DNA of 64,000 nucleotides from Paramicrosporidium saccamoebae (taxonomy: Eukaryota > Rozellomycota): contig MTSL01000213.1 of the NCBI GenBank assembly GCA_002794465.1, positions 90,257 through 154,256 on the forward strand. Direction: 5' to 3'. The position numbers and the translations under genes are program-made. Position 1 is the first letter of the stretch; each line of letters opens with the position of its first letter. This document shows, piece by piece, positions 1 through 9,083 of the stretch. A model generated the notes under the pieces. It saw only the letters and a program-made list of their open reading frames with translations, was not told the origin of the DNA and made no database searches.

Positions 1-55
1 CACGTTAGTCCGTCCATAGATACAGTATTTAACAATTTCGTTTGACTTTAATTCA

Positions 56-724
56 ATGATCAAATGCGCAGTTGTCGGAGGTGCGGGAGCGTTGGGACGC
101 CAATTGGTGAATATCCTTCTGGGAAAGGGATGTCAGGTGGTTAGTGTTGACCTGACAGCAAATAGCCAGTCGGCCCATTGTGTGACCATCTCAAAGCCAC
201 TTTCGGATCCCAATAATCTAGAGACTGCCTCCAAGACTGCCTCAGCCCATGGACCATTCGATGCCGTCTTTTGCGTGGCTGGTGGCTGGCAGGGCGGCAG
301 TTCCACTTCTGCAGCATTTATACAGAGCGCCGTTGCCATGTGGGAGATGAACGTTCTCAGCGCCACCCTCGCTGCATCCCTCACCTCTGTCTTGAGTCCC
401 AGCGGATTGATGGTGTTTACTAGTGCCAAGGCGTCCCTTGAACCGACGCCTGGAATGTTGGGCTACGGCATGGCCAAGGCAGCCACCAACCATCTAATCG
501 CCTCTCTCGCTGATAAAGTCGCTTGTGTGGGTGTATTGCCAGTGACGCTAGACACAGAAATGAATCGAAAGGCAATGCCCGATGCGGATTTCTCCACTTG
601 GACTCCATTGGATGTTCTAGCGAACAAAATGTGCGAATGGGCCATGGTGCCAGAGAGTAGGCCCAAGAGTGGCTCTTTGGTAATCGTGGAGACGACTTCT
701 GAGGGAACCACGTTTACTAACTAA
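56..724 (+). CDS. QDPR: Dihydropteridine reductase
   Basis: Single-exon 222-residue short-chain dehydrogenase that regenerates tetrahydrobiopterin from quinonoid dihydrobiopterin with NAD(P)H, in the cytosol. The glycine-rich nucleotide loop GGAGALGR lies at residues 8-15, the family signature VAGGWQGG near residue 74, and the catalytic YGMAK (Tyr137/Lys141) is followed by VLPVTLDTEMNRKAMP, which is characteristic of QDPR rather than other SDRs. Length is close to the animal enzyme (about 240). The start is the first in-frame ATG and leads directly into the Rossmann strand. A pterin-4a-carbinolamine dehydratase, the companion BH4-recycling enzyme, lies about 49 kb away in the same window. Confidence 0.95.
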   Translation: MIKCAVVGGAGALGRQLVNILLGKGCQVVSVDLTANSQSAHCVTISKPLSDPNNLETASKTASAHGPFDAVFCVAGGWQGGSSTSAAFIQSAVAMWEMNVLSATLAASLTSVLSPSGLMVFTSAKASLEPTPGMLGYGMAKAATNHLIASLADKVACVGVLPVTLDTEMNRKAMPDADFSTWTPLDVLANKMCEWAMVPESRPKSGSLVIVETTSEGTTFTN

Positions 725-1078
725 AATCAATAATAAACCTGTATGTTGATATGAGTGTTGCGTGGTGAGAATATGACCACAGTGTCAATTCAAGTGGGCG
801 ACTGAGGACTGTTCATGTTAAACAACTGCATGTCATTGGTGAATCCGACCCTGATAGCGGCTCTGCAGTCCGATTTGGTCACATTAAGAATCGCTACCTA
901 TAAAGAAGCCACATACTTTAACAAAAGTGAGCTCACCCCTCAACAATTTATTACTAGTTGGTATGGATTCCCCCGCATAGCCTTGGAGAGTCGGCATTTC
1001 CTCTCCTCGCCTCGGACTCTTTTATGTGTTTGATCCACCATACTTTATACGGGTAGGCCCCGTTGGGATACCCTTGTC
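725..1078. other. Intergenic stretch holding repeat copy
   Basis: 354 bp between QDPR and the next gene. It holds a family-1 dispersed element at 816-945. The small open frame across that element (815-1033) resembles no protein and is explained by the repeat. Nothing else is recognised. Confidence 0.6.
816..945 (+). mobile_element. Family-1 short LTR-like dispersed element, copy A
   Basis: About 130 bp starting TGTTAAAC and ending CTCAACA. It shares the core CTGATAGCGG, a TATAAAGAAGCC box and CTTTAACAAAAG with copies at 4049, 9973, 25819, 49315 and 52805. The ends are TG...CA. No clear target duplication is visible at this copy (GTTCA versus ATTTA). Confidence 0.7.
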
Positions 1079-2602
1079 ATGACTTGGAGTAGGAAGAGAA
1101 AGGCTGTTTCATCCGCTGCAAAGGTTGAAGAGTTACTCACAAACAACATGCAGGAGAGTGTCCAGCTACCCGACCTACTCTCCACCAAGCTTTCAAGCGG
1201 CCAGCGTGATGAGCAGATGCAAGCCTGCGCTTTGCTGGCTTCCCTGGAGATGGAAAGTCTGCTAGGAAAGAGTGATATTCTACCCAGGCTGCTGGGCTGT
1301 ATTAATGGTGGGGATGCAGTGGTGGCGGCAGAGGCTGCTTCAGTGCTGCGGATATGGAGTAGCGGGAATGCCAGACTGCTCTACGCCCACTGTGTGCTGC
1401 CACGGATGATTCAGCTCCTCCCTGCCTGTCTAACCACGTTGGAGCGCATCTCAGAGCTAGAAAAGAGTGATGTGCAGGTTTTTGAACATTTCCTAGTATC
1501 TCTGCTGCTTGTCATCTGGTCTTTTGTGGAGGAAGTCCCAGCTGCCATTAATCAGATCAACGACAGCCCCGTCGTGTCCCTCAGCTGCCTGATACTGGAG
1601 AGGGCTTCATTTTTGGAGGAAGAGACGATTGTGGTAATGTTGCAGCTGTTACTCTGCGCAAGTGAAGAAAATCAGGAAAAGCTCTACGCAAATGCCGCCG
1701 ACAGAGTACGGCTCGAGGCTTTGCTTCAGAGAAGGACTGGTAATCTAGACTGTCATTCTGCCATTCTTTCCTTTGGTCTACTGAGTGTCATCTCCTCAGA
1801 ATGCACTTGTGAAAATGTTCTTCAGCTATTTTCAGTTGTGGAACGAGAAGTGTCGTTGGAGATGCTGCGCGATCTCTTGGAAATGTTGACAAATTTTATT
1901 TCTGAAGTGGAATTTGAGAGTTTCCAGGATCATTTTGCCAATATTCTATTGGCCAAACTGGCAGCTAATCCTGAGGCTACTGAAGTAATGAACAGGGGAC
2001 AGGGCTGCCTGATGAATTTGATTCTAGCCCAGCCTGCAGCACTAAGTGTGGAAGCTAAGCAGAACATCTGGACATGGGCACTTTGCGAAGCGCTCCCAAC
2101 TGCAGCCAGCGCAGTGAGTGCGATAGACCCGACAAATCCCGCCAGTGCGATTAATGCCGCAAATACAACGAGCACTCTCGCAGGTACATGCGAACTATTG
2201 AGGAATCTGCTGCTCTGCAGTCTTGGCGAGCATGAACTAAAGTATACGATGGAGGATATCGGACGCCTGCAGCAAATCTGCAATGCAAACATTGCCAATG
2301 ATTCCATAGTTGCAAATCTCGCGTCAATTCCTGCAATTCTATGCAAAGAAATTGATGTACCATGGCTTTATTCGACAGTCTACTCACTATTTGACAAGAG
2401 CAGGCCGCTAAGGACAATTTTGGCGGTTGCTGAGATAATTGAAGAATTGACAAACCGCGATGCGATTGAGACTAGTCTGCGAAACGTTCTAAAGTCGAGA
2501 CGGCCCTCGGTAATTGAGAGCTGCGCGAGTGAAATGGCTACCGCTGGGAACGACGAGTTTGACTATATTGTGTCCGTATTAGACGCGGCCCTTAACGACT
2601 AA
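1079..2602 (+). CDS. HEAT/ARM-repeat protein, probably Syo1/HEATR3-like symportin
   Basis: 507-residue, almost entirely alpha-helical protein. It has a short basic N-terminus (SRKRKA) followed by leucine-rich helical repeats throughout. The order of segments resembles Syo1/HEATR3, the symportin that carries ribosomal proteins uL18/uL5 into the nucleus: a repeat-containing start, a long insertion helix with LVIWSFVEEVP, then repeated helix pairs. The match is from pattern, not from a unique motif, so another ARM-type scaffold is possible. The gene lies 63 bp upstream of the Sec14-like gene on the same strand. No intron is needed. A profile search against HEATR3/Syo1 would settle identity. Confidence 0.6.
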   Translation: MTWSRKRKAVSSAAKVEELLTNNMQESVQLPDLLSTKLSSGQRDEQMQACALLASLEMESLLGKSDILPRLLGCINGGDAVVAAEAASVLRIWSSGNARLLYAHCVLPRMIQLLPACLTTLERISELEKSDVQVFEHFLVSLLLVIWSFVEEVPAAINQINDSPVVSLSCLILERASFLEEETIVVMLQLLLCASEENQEKLYANAADRVRLEALLQRRTGNLDCHSAILSFGLLSVISSECTCENVLQLFSVVEREVSLEMLRDLLEMLTNFISEVEFESFQDHFANILLAKLAANPEATEVMNRGQGCLMNLILAQPAALSVEAKQNIWTWALCEALPTAASAVSAIDPTNPASAINAANTTSTLAGTCELLRNLLLCSLGEHELKYTMEDIGRLQQICNANIANDSIVANLASIPAILCKEIDVPWLYSTVYSLFDKSRPLRTILAVAEIIEELTNRDAIETSLRNVLKSRRPSVIESCASEMATAGNDEFDYIVSVLDAALND

Positions 2603-2665
2603 TAAAACTATTGCATCAGGCACGGTGGGTAAATTGCCGCTCTGATTGGTCAATGGCCATTCTGC

Positions 2666-3946
2666 ATGGACATTCCTTGTGAGGTCAGTGTACCGCTACC
2701 TGGCACGGGTAGTCCAGAGGAGCCTGTAGTTGAAATGGAGAGTGTGGACACGCCGCCGATAAAGACGAGGAGGTCTAGTTCCGGTCCGGGATGTTTACAT
2801 ACGATAAATGACAAGCAGAAATCAACTCTATTTCTACTTTGGAACATGCTGGATGCCTATTTTAGACATCCCTACATTAAAGTCTCTGGGGAGAAGCTTG
2901 CCGAGCTTGGTCAAAGTTTCCTCGAAACTGGCAATGTGGGTGGGAAAGCAGCAGCAAGTGAACATCCTCTTTATTTGGAGCTGTACCGGTTTGCCGCCAG
3001 CGATGACCTTGACACAACTCTGCTTCGTTTCCTTCGTGCCCGTAAATGGAATGTTATCACCGCATTCACTGCCATTGTGGAGTGTCTAATATGGCGTCAT
3101 GAGTTTGGCGTTGATGCATTAATGCGTGCTGGCGAATCGCGGATAGACCAAGGCTCGCTGGAATCGGGCAAAGGTTTTGTGTGGGGCGAGGACCGGGACG
3201 GCCGTCTCGTTGTCTACATGCGCGGCCGTCTCCATGACAAAAACGCCCAAACATTGGAGGAAAGCATTGACTATGCGGTCCACTTTCTGGAGATGGCTCG
3301 ATCTTTGAGGAGACACGATGAACAGCTGCTGACTGTTGTGATTGACATGCAAGGAGCAGGATTAGCCTCCTTTGACCTGCCATTGGCACAGGCTATGGGC
3401 AGATTTGTGCAGGGATGCTACCCCGAGGTGATGGGTGTCTGTTTGGTGATGAATGCGCCGTGGATATTTTGGGGATTCTGGAGCATAGTAAAGAATCTGC
3501 TTGATCCTGTAATTGTCGCTAAATTTGCGTTCATCAAGCCGGCAGAGCTAGTCGATTACATAGATCCGGCACAGACTCCGGTGGACTTTGGCGGACGGTC
3601 TTCATTCAGATACCATTACTTTCCTGATCCAAAGCCTGTGCGCGCCCAGATAGACGAGATGGCATTGACAGCCCTGTATCGGAAGGGGAAAACCTTTGCA
3701 GAATTAAACAGACAGATCCACACGAACTGGGACCCCTCCATTGTGAGAAGTCGCAATCTGGTCAAGGCCGAGCTTCGGATAGGCTATTATCTGTTGATGA
3801 AGCCAGTCTATCCACAGACAATCTATCATCGCTGGGGGATCTGTCGGGAGGATGGGTCAATGGATTGGTCATTGTATAAGGGACCGGCAAAGAGGCATCT
3901 CCATCTGGGTGAACTGGAACAATTGCGTTCCTCTGCCCCGCCTTGA
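2666..3946 (+). CDS. Sec14-like CRAL-TRIO phospholipid transfer protein
   Basis: 426 residues. After a low-complexity N-terminus comes a CRAL-TRIO-N helical segment (about 95-160, with DDLDTTLLRFLRARKW) and the lipid-binding CRAL-TRIO fold (about 165-320). Clear signatures are TVVIDMQGAG and GCYPEVMGVCLVMNAPW, followed by the gate-helix region and FIKPAELVDYIDP. Such proteins exchange phosphatidylinositol or other lipids between membranes and stimulate PI-4-kinase signalling. The C-terminal 100 residues extend beyond the core and are not recognised. Single exon. The start ATG gives the longest plausible reading. It sits at the edge of a 620-bp repeat island. Which Sec14 subfamily (Pdr16/Sfh-type) cannot be told by eye. 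Confidence 0.85.
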   Translation: MDIPCEVSVPLPGTGSPEEPVVEMESVDTPPIKTRRSSSGPGCLHTINDKQKSTLFLLWNMLDAYFRHPYIKVSGEKLAELGQSFLETGNVGGKAAASEHPLYLELYRFAASDDLDTTLLRFLRARKWNVITAFTAIVECLIWRHEFGVDALMRAGESRIDQGSLESGKGFVWGEDRDGRLVVYMRGRLHDKNAQTLEESIDYAVHFLEMARSLRRHDEQLLTVVIDMQGAGLASFDLPLAQAMGRFVQGCYPEVMGVCLVMNAPWIFWGFWSIVKNLLDPVIVAKFAFIKPAELVDYIDPAQTPVDFGGRSSFRYHYFPDPKPVRAQIDEMALTALYRKGKTFAELNRQIHTNWDPSIVRSRNLVKAELRIGYYLLMKPVYPQTIYHRWGICREDGSMDWSLYKGPAKRHLHLGELEQLRSSAPP

Positions 3947-4048
3947 ATTGCAATCAATATGCTCTTGACTTTGAGAGAGCACATCCACTGGCCATAGATA
4001 AGGGAGACATTGTAGGAGAATAGTTTGATTGATTGGAGATGATGGGTT

Positions 4049-4163
4049 TGTTGAAGAGCGAGCTTACTTTTATAAAAGTATATGGCATATAGACAGCCAT
4101 CCTTAATCTAACCGGAATGGCGTGCAGGATCGCTATCTGGGTCAGACTCGCCAATATTAAGTG
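4049..4163 (-). mobile_element. Family-1 element, copy B (5' end truncated)
   Basis: Reverse-strand copy beginning (plus strand) TGTTGAAGAGC and containing the ACTTTTATAAAAGTATATGGC block and CTATCTGGGTCAGACTC. The expected GTTTAACA outer end is missing: the element runs directly into a family-2 element at 4164. Confidence 0.65.
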
Positions 4164-4351
4164 TGTGACGTAGAGATAGAGGTAGAGGCAGAGGATTGAC
4201 TAGTTGGGTATATGTCGTAGAGAGTTGATTAGTTGCTGGGTATTTGAGGACAGTGAGGTGTGTATCCATACTATTCTAGGATTAGCAGTAAACAAATCCC
4301 CTCCTTTCCGCCTAAACTGGGCCGTGGTATCCTCTCCCCCACTGCGCGACA
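4164..4351 (+). mobile_element. Family-2 dispersed element, copy E
   Basis: 188 bp from TGTGACGTAG to CTGCGCGACA. It contains GATTAGTTGCTGGGTATTTG and CATACTATTCTAGGATTAGC, shared with copies at 8029 and 25891. It abuts a family-1 fragment on both sides (4049-4163 reversed, 4352-4394 forward), giving a composite block that fills the 622-bp gap between the Sec14-like gene and the secreted orphan. Confidence 0.65.
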
Positions 4352-4394
4352 AAGGAGCCATACACTTTAATAAAAGTGTGTTCACCCATCAACA
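4352..4394 (+). repeat. Family-1 element 3' half
   Basis: AAGGAGCCATACACTTTAAT... through CATCAACA. This is the 3' third of family 1, joined to the family-2 end by exactly the same junction (GCGACAAAGGAGCCATA) seen at 26085-26105. Confidence 0.65.
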
Positions 4395-4568
4395 AAGTCT
4401 TTACTACAAACACCAAACTCACAGCAGGTACAAGGCTATGCAACAGTTGACTAGGAATTTTGCAAAGCTTTGCGGCGGGATCGCCCAGCACGGGGTAATT
4501 AGTTGGCAATAAGCGTCTTTATTAGTTCAGATAACATAGACTTGACCACCTTGCGGCAGCAGCAGCGT

Positions 4569-6296
4569 TCAACTTTTCTGAGAATTATATTTTGATTCGT
4601 CCATAGAAAAATCTTCTGCATCGGAAACCTCGAGACTATTAAATGCTGATATCGGTACAAAGGTCTTGTCAACCAAACTGGCCATCTCATCTGGAGTAAA
4701 GAATGTTGAAATCTGCATTGTATTCAACATGCGTTGAATAGACGCACAAAGCTGATTATCAACCGAGTTAGTGACTTTTGCCGCAATACGGCTTGCAAAT
4801 CCGTCCCACGTCTCCAACTCATCTCCATCTTTAAAGAAGAAGGAAAAGTTCCCTTTTCTGTTGCAGAGGATTAAAAATGGCCAGGAAGCAATAGCTAGGT
4901 GAATTGACCCGTGTTTGTCGTCACAACTTTCTGACCATTCAGACGCAAATTTCACCAGCCATGTGCCAAACCACTCTGTTTCTCCAGACCAGTCAACAAA
5001 ATTATGATTGATTGGCAAGTTTTGTCCCTCTTGAAGACAATCTTCAATGAATATATTCATCGCTCTTTGGCGCTCATGGTGCGACGTCAGAAGCTGTACC
5101 GTCATCGGAATTCGGGGGAAAATGCCACTACTCCACCAAGAATTGATTCTGTGCTCCAATGGTACCAATATCCTGGGGAGAAAAGGACGTTTAAAGTGAC
5201 GAAAGTCAGTCACAAGCCAGTGTTGTTGATCGGTCCCCACATAAAGCTGGCCAATTTTTCGAATGGCAAAAGGCAGCACTAACTCTTCGGGAGCATTCTT
5301 TAGGAAGCGAGATACGAGTCTTTCGCATTCATACATTCCGATCTCATAGTCAGGACAAATACTGACAATGTTGGCCAAGGTTCCCCATATAGCTCTCTTT
5401 TCCGATATGAGAGCCGTTTGTTCCAGCGTTTCATAAACTTCTAAATGAGACTCTCTGCTTAGTGTGTCACCTTCCAGGCCCCTTATGAAGTTCCCCGCCA
5501 TGGCCGCGTCCTCTGACTCAAGATTTCCGAGGACCTCTTGAAAGATTATTGTTCCTGACATATTCAAACGGAACTCATTCACAGTCAAGGCAGCTGTAAC
5601 GGTTCGATAAAATAGTTCGTCCGGGGAAAGCCCATCAGGGCTTAAAAAGGACTTTAGAAAGATGTCTTCATCTAACGATCCCTCGAAAAGGAACAGCTGC
5701 AATAGTTCAGGAAACATTTCAGGGATAAGGAGATTATAAACGTCGACCACATCATCTAATGGGCAGTTTCTAGTAAGCCCTTGAAACAGATCCAACGACT
5801 CTAGGGAAGAAAACTGATGCTCAATGAGATAGCAAATCATGGCCTTCAGTGTTTCGCAATCTCTAAATAAAGGAGCTGAGTGCTTATGATGCCCGGATAT
5901 GTCTCCAACAAGGCTTGGAGTGTAGGGACACTTTTTTTCCACAAAAATGTACCGCGCATAGGGAGGCGTAGTAAGAAGCTTGTCTAGAGGGAAGAACTTT
6001 GGTTGCATTTTCGGATCTGTTGATAGTGGAAGCATATTCTGTATCCGTATGTAGTCCTCATAGAGCTTGTTGTAGATACTATCAAAGCCTAGCCTTTCGT
6101 TAGACAAGAGGTACTCCACGCTCGCCAGCGTATCCTGTTGTATCTCAAATGTATCAAATATAGTCGATATGACATCAGTGCCTACGCTAATTGCTAGTTG
6201 TGAAGGTGCAAGTTGAAGCTGAAGAGCCAAAGTCCACCCCAGAAGCCAAACCAAACGTAGCATCATCTGTATCCCCATATACCCCGGCTCCAACAT
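4569..6296 (-). CDS. Secreted protein of unknown function
   Basis: 575 residues, single exon. The N-terminus has a signal peptide: starting at Met7 there is a hydrophobic run MMLRLVWLLGWTLALQLQLA ending before an acidic/neutral mature region. No second membrane segment is obvious and no catalytic motif or known domain is recognised. The body is mixed helix/strand with scattered cysteines and several tryptophan-rich stretches (SWWSSGIF, EWFGTWLVKFASEW). There is no C-terminal HDEL/KDEL or hydrophobic GPI tail. It is flanked on its 3' side by dispersed repeats. It may be a lineage-specific secreted or endomembrane protein. Two Met codons (1 and 7) are possible starts; Met7 gives the cleaner signal. 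Confidence 0.7.
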   Translation of the reverse strand: MLEPGYMGIQMMLRLVWLLGWTLALQLQLAPSQLAISVGTDVISTIFDTFEIQQDTLASVEYLLSNERLGFDSIYNKLYEDYIRIQNMLPLSTDPKMQPKFFPLDKLLTTPPYARYIFVEKKCPYTPSLVGDISGHHKHSAPLFRDCETLKAMICYLIEHQFSSLESLDLFQGLTRNCPLDDVVDVYNLLIPEMFPELLQLFLFEGSLDEDIFLKSFLSPDGLSPDELFYRTVTAALTVNEFRLNMSGTIIFQEVLGNLESEDAAMAGNFIRGLEGDTLSRESHLEVYETLEQTALISEKRAIWGTLANIVSICPDYEIGMYECERLVSRFLKNAPEELVLPFAIRKIGQLYVGTDQQHWLVTDFRHFKRPFLPRILVPLEHRINSWWSSGIFPRIPMTVQLLTSHHERQRAMNIFIEDCLQEGQNLPINHNFVDWSGETEWFGTWLVKFASEWSESCDDKHGSIHLAIASWPFLILCNRKGNFSFFFKDGDELETWDGFASRIAAKVTNSVDNQLCASIQRMLNTMQISTFFTPDEMASLVDKTFVPISAFNSLEVSDAEDFSMDESKYNSQKS

Positions 6297-6447
6297 GGCT
6301 GGAGGACATGCCGGAGTGATAGAGATTAAAAATTATAAAGATAGTAGACTATATTTCCTTCAGTTGACGCAATTCTGGTGCCCGATATAGCGCCAAGGAT
6401 CATGCAGGGCAACTGGATTTTAAAGAATATTATTTAACACTGGTCGT

Positions 6448-7939
6448 ATGAATAACGTTCGCAATTTTCTTCGCCCATTGCTCACTGTATCTCTCTCCAG
6501 GCGTCTGACCTTTTAGAATGGCAGCCGGCTTGCCAGTAGTGTTGCTGGTGTACCACTAACAGCAAATGCAACTGTTCTTAGTGGAGTCACCAGTGCCTTT
6601 CGTCCTACCCTCACAAAAGTCACTACTTTGAGCAACGGAATGAGGGTCGCATCTGAAAACTTGGAGGGTGAGACAGCAACAGTTGGGATTTGGATAGACG
6701 CCGGGAGTCGCTACGAGGACGAGTCGAATAACGGGACCGCTCACTTTCTAGAGCATATGGCCTTTAAAGTATGCCTCCCATCTAGTTAACCTTGGGTAGG
6801 GAACCAAGAGACGCACTCAGACCGACTTGGAGCTGGAAGTGGAAAATATGGGGGGACACTTGAATGCCTATACGTCCCGGGAACAGACGGCATATTTTGC
6901 CAAAGTGTTCAAAAAGGATATTCCAAAGGCAGTGGATATATTGTCGGATATTTTACAAAACTCCACTCTCGACGAGAGAAACATTGAAAGGGAGCGTGAT
7001 GTGATTCTGCGAGAGCAGGAGGAGGTTGAAAAGCAAATGGAAGAGGTTGTATTCGACCATCTTCATGCGACGGCATTCCAAGGAAGTGCATTGGGACGTA
7101 CCATTTTGGGAACTGAACGTAACATTCGAACAATCTCCAAGCGAGATTTACAAAATTACATCCGCTTCAACTACACTGGACCACGCATGGTGCTGGCAGC
7201 TGCCGGTGGAGTTGATCATGATGAGCTGGTGAAGCTCGCTGAGAGAGCCTTTGCAGGTCTCCCCGCTGGCCCCAGTGTTTGGCGTCCTGAACCGGCTTCG
7301 TATACCGGAAGCGAAGTGCGGATGCGTGATGACACCATGAGCCATGCTCACATGGTTATTTCTGTACAGGGAGCGAGCTGGACAAGCCCAGATTATTTTC
7401 CTCTGTTGGTCGCCCAGGCCATTGTGGGGTCCTGGAATCGAGGGCTGGCCGGTGGCCACAATCTCGGCTCCAAACTTGCCCAGGTAGTTGCAAAGAATGA
7501 TTTAGCCCAAAGCTTCACCTCCTTCAACACCTCCTACTCAGACACTGGACTCTTTGGCATTTACATGGTTAGCGATCATGTCTATGATCTGGATGATCTT
7601 GCCTATGAGGTTCAGCAGGAGTGGGTGCGCATCTGTTTAAATGCAACTGAAGGTGAAGTGGCTCGTGCCAAGGCCCAATTGAAGGCCAGTCTCCTCTTGT
7701 CTTTGGATGGCACCACCCATATTTGCGAAGATATCGGCCGCCAACTTTTAACCTATGGAAAGCGCTACTCGTGGCAAGATATCCACCGCATGGTGGATGC
7801 GGTCGATGCGGCCACTGTCCGCCGTGTAGCTTCCGAGTATCTTTACGATCGCGATCCGGCAGTTGTAGCCCTTGGCCCTATTGGCAGCTTCCCTGATTAT
7901 AATCGCATCCGTGCTGCCACTCTCTGGCTGCGAAACTGA
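6448..7939 (+). CDS. PMPCB: Mitochondrial processing peptidase beta subunit
   Basis: Catalytic zinc subunit of the matrix peptidase that removes import presequences. Three exons: 6448-6486, 6517-6768 and 6800-7939, with introns of 30 and 31 nt that both end in TAG and keep the frame, giving 476 residues. The N-terminus [17 protein letters not shown] is a typical arginine-rich amphipathic targeting sequence. The M16 zinc motif HFLEH is at residues 89-93, with the distal acidic ligand helix ([12 protein letters not shown]) about 75 residues on. The sequence across the second splice ([16 protein letters not shown]) matches the conserved family block, which fixes that intron. The C-terminus is complete. 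Confidence 0.95.
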
Positions 7940-8028
7940 GTAATCACAATAAAGTTATTTATGAACTGTGTGTGAGATTTATTGGAAGAGAGAGGACTCG
8001 GCAGTTGTGACCAATTTGTGATCGAATT

Positions 8029-8182
8029 GTGACGTAGTGGCAGAGGCAGAGGCAGGGGGTTGATTAGTTGCTGGGTATTTGAGGACAGTGAAATGTGTAT
8101 CCATACTATTCTAGGATTAGCAGTGAATAAACCCCCCCTTTCCCGCCTGACGGTCCATACTATTTATCCCCACTACGCAACG
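8029..8182 (+). mobile_element. Family-2 dispersed element, copy F, with target duplication
   Basis: 154 bp from GTGACGTAG to CTACGCAACG, flanked on both sides by the perfect 5-bp repeat GAATT (8024-8028 and 8183-8187). It carries the same internal blocks as copies at 4164 and 25891 (TGCTGGGTATTTGAGGACAG, GACGGTCCATACTATTTATC). This is the cleanest boundary definition of the family. Confidence 0.75.
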
Positions 8183-8187
8183 GAATT

Positions 8188-8552
8188 AAGGCATTTGTCA
8201 GGTCGACTGATCCTAACAACGAGATCAAAGCGATCGTCTTGTTATTCGTTTAGATAATGAATCATATCACATTGGAGAGCTTACAACCGGTAATAACAGT
8301 GGCTAATTTGGTGGTGGTTCCTCTACTATGCGACATGCGGATCAACAATTTCTAGTAAAGGACCACTACCGCAGACCTCACAACTGTCGATTCACGCATT
8401 TTGGTGGACTTCTGGGTACCATATATGCCGACTCTCACTATTCTATTGAAATGTTTGGTGTAGTACACTATTTGCAAGAGAGTAGCCAAGACTTGTTCAA
8501 CTGTATCTACCACTTTACAGCCCCCGCACTATTAAATTTCTTATTCGTGCAA
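8188..8552. other. Intergenic stretch, nothing recognised
   Basis: 365 bp between the family-2 insertion and COA5. No ORF with protein character, RNA gene or repeat was identified. It presumably contains the COA5 promoter. Confidence 0.4.
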
Positions 8553-8762
8553 ATGTCCGACCCCGAGCCTCGCAAGCTGTGTGTTGATGAGCAGCAGCGC
8601 TTCATTGATTGCATGTTTATCAATAGCAAATGTCTCCAATCCGGCCGCTTGTCATTTGAAGAATGCCTAGCAGAAGATGAAGGGAGCTCAATCATGCGTA
8701 ACGAGTGCCGTAATCTCTATTCTATGTACCTTCGATGCCGCGCTCAGATTGTACATTATTGA
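8553..8762 (+). CDS. COA5: Cytochrome c oxidase assembly factor COA5/PET191
   Basis: 69-residue intermembrane-space protein needed for complex IV assembly. The cysteine pattern matches PET191: CVDEQQRFIDC (CX9C), then C, C, C, and CRNLYSMYLRC-type spacing (C...CX9C) near the end, giving the twin CX9C hairpin typical of Mia40-imported proteins. The chosen ATG is internal to a longer open frame starting at 8328. The upstream part has no homology, and the family normally starts just before the first cysteine, so MSDPEPRK is taken as the N-terminus. It ends 8 bp from the stop of the convergent small gene. Confidence 0.8.
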   Translation: MSDPEPRKLCVDEQQRFIDCMFINSKCLQSGRLSFEECLAEDEGSSIMRNECRNLYSMYLRCRAQIVHY

Positions 8763-8770
8763 TGGTGGCG

Positions 8771-9055
8771 CTAACTTTTATTTAGTGTGACACGAGGACG
8801 CGCTTTCGTGGATATCGCTGACTTTTCTTCCAGCCGCTCTAATAGTTTCTGCAAAATTAGGCCACAGCAACTACAAACCTGGCGTGCCATGGCATAATCG
8901 TTCTTTGTAAATCCCAGGGGCACTCTGCCTTTACTGAGTTCATAAAGGCTCGCCACTTCTTCCTCCCAAACAACCTGTTTCTCGAGATATAATTGCTTCA
9001 TACGCTCGAGCCTCTCCATTCGGTAATCGTCAGAACCAATCATCGCATTCGGCAC
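8771..9055 (-). CDS. Small conserved-looking hypothetical protein
   Basis: 94 residues, predicted mostly helical, highly charged, with one CSCC-type cysteine cluster (QVCSCCGLILQKLLERLEE) and a basic C-terminus. Not recognised. The start lies head to head with the FIT-family gene, with 28 bp between the two ATGs, and the stop lies 8 bp from COA5. This tight packing and lack of other coding potential in the interval support a real gene. Met5 is an alternative start. Confidence 0.55.
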   Translation of the reverse strand: MPNAMIGSDDYRMERLERMKQLYLEKQVVWEEEVASLYELSKGRVPLGFTKNDYAMARQVCSCCGLILQKLLERLEEKSAISTKARPRVTLNKS

Positions 9056-9083
9056 ATTGGCAGAGTCTAATTATTGGTTCTCA

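Noticed and set aside
815-1033. 72-codon open frame
   Set aside because: It lies across a family-1 repeat copy and has no protein-like features; related frames recur in other repeat copies.
4204-4512. 102-codon and overlapping frames in the repeat island
   Set aside because: They consist of family-2 and family-1 repeat sequence; similar frames appear at 8060 and 25950-26187.
8328-8552. N-terminal 75-codon extension of COA5
   Set aside because: No homology, whereas the family starts just before the first Cys of the CX9C pattern; no membrane-space protein of this type has such an extension.
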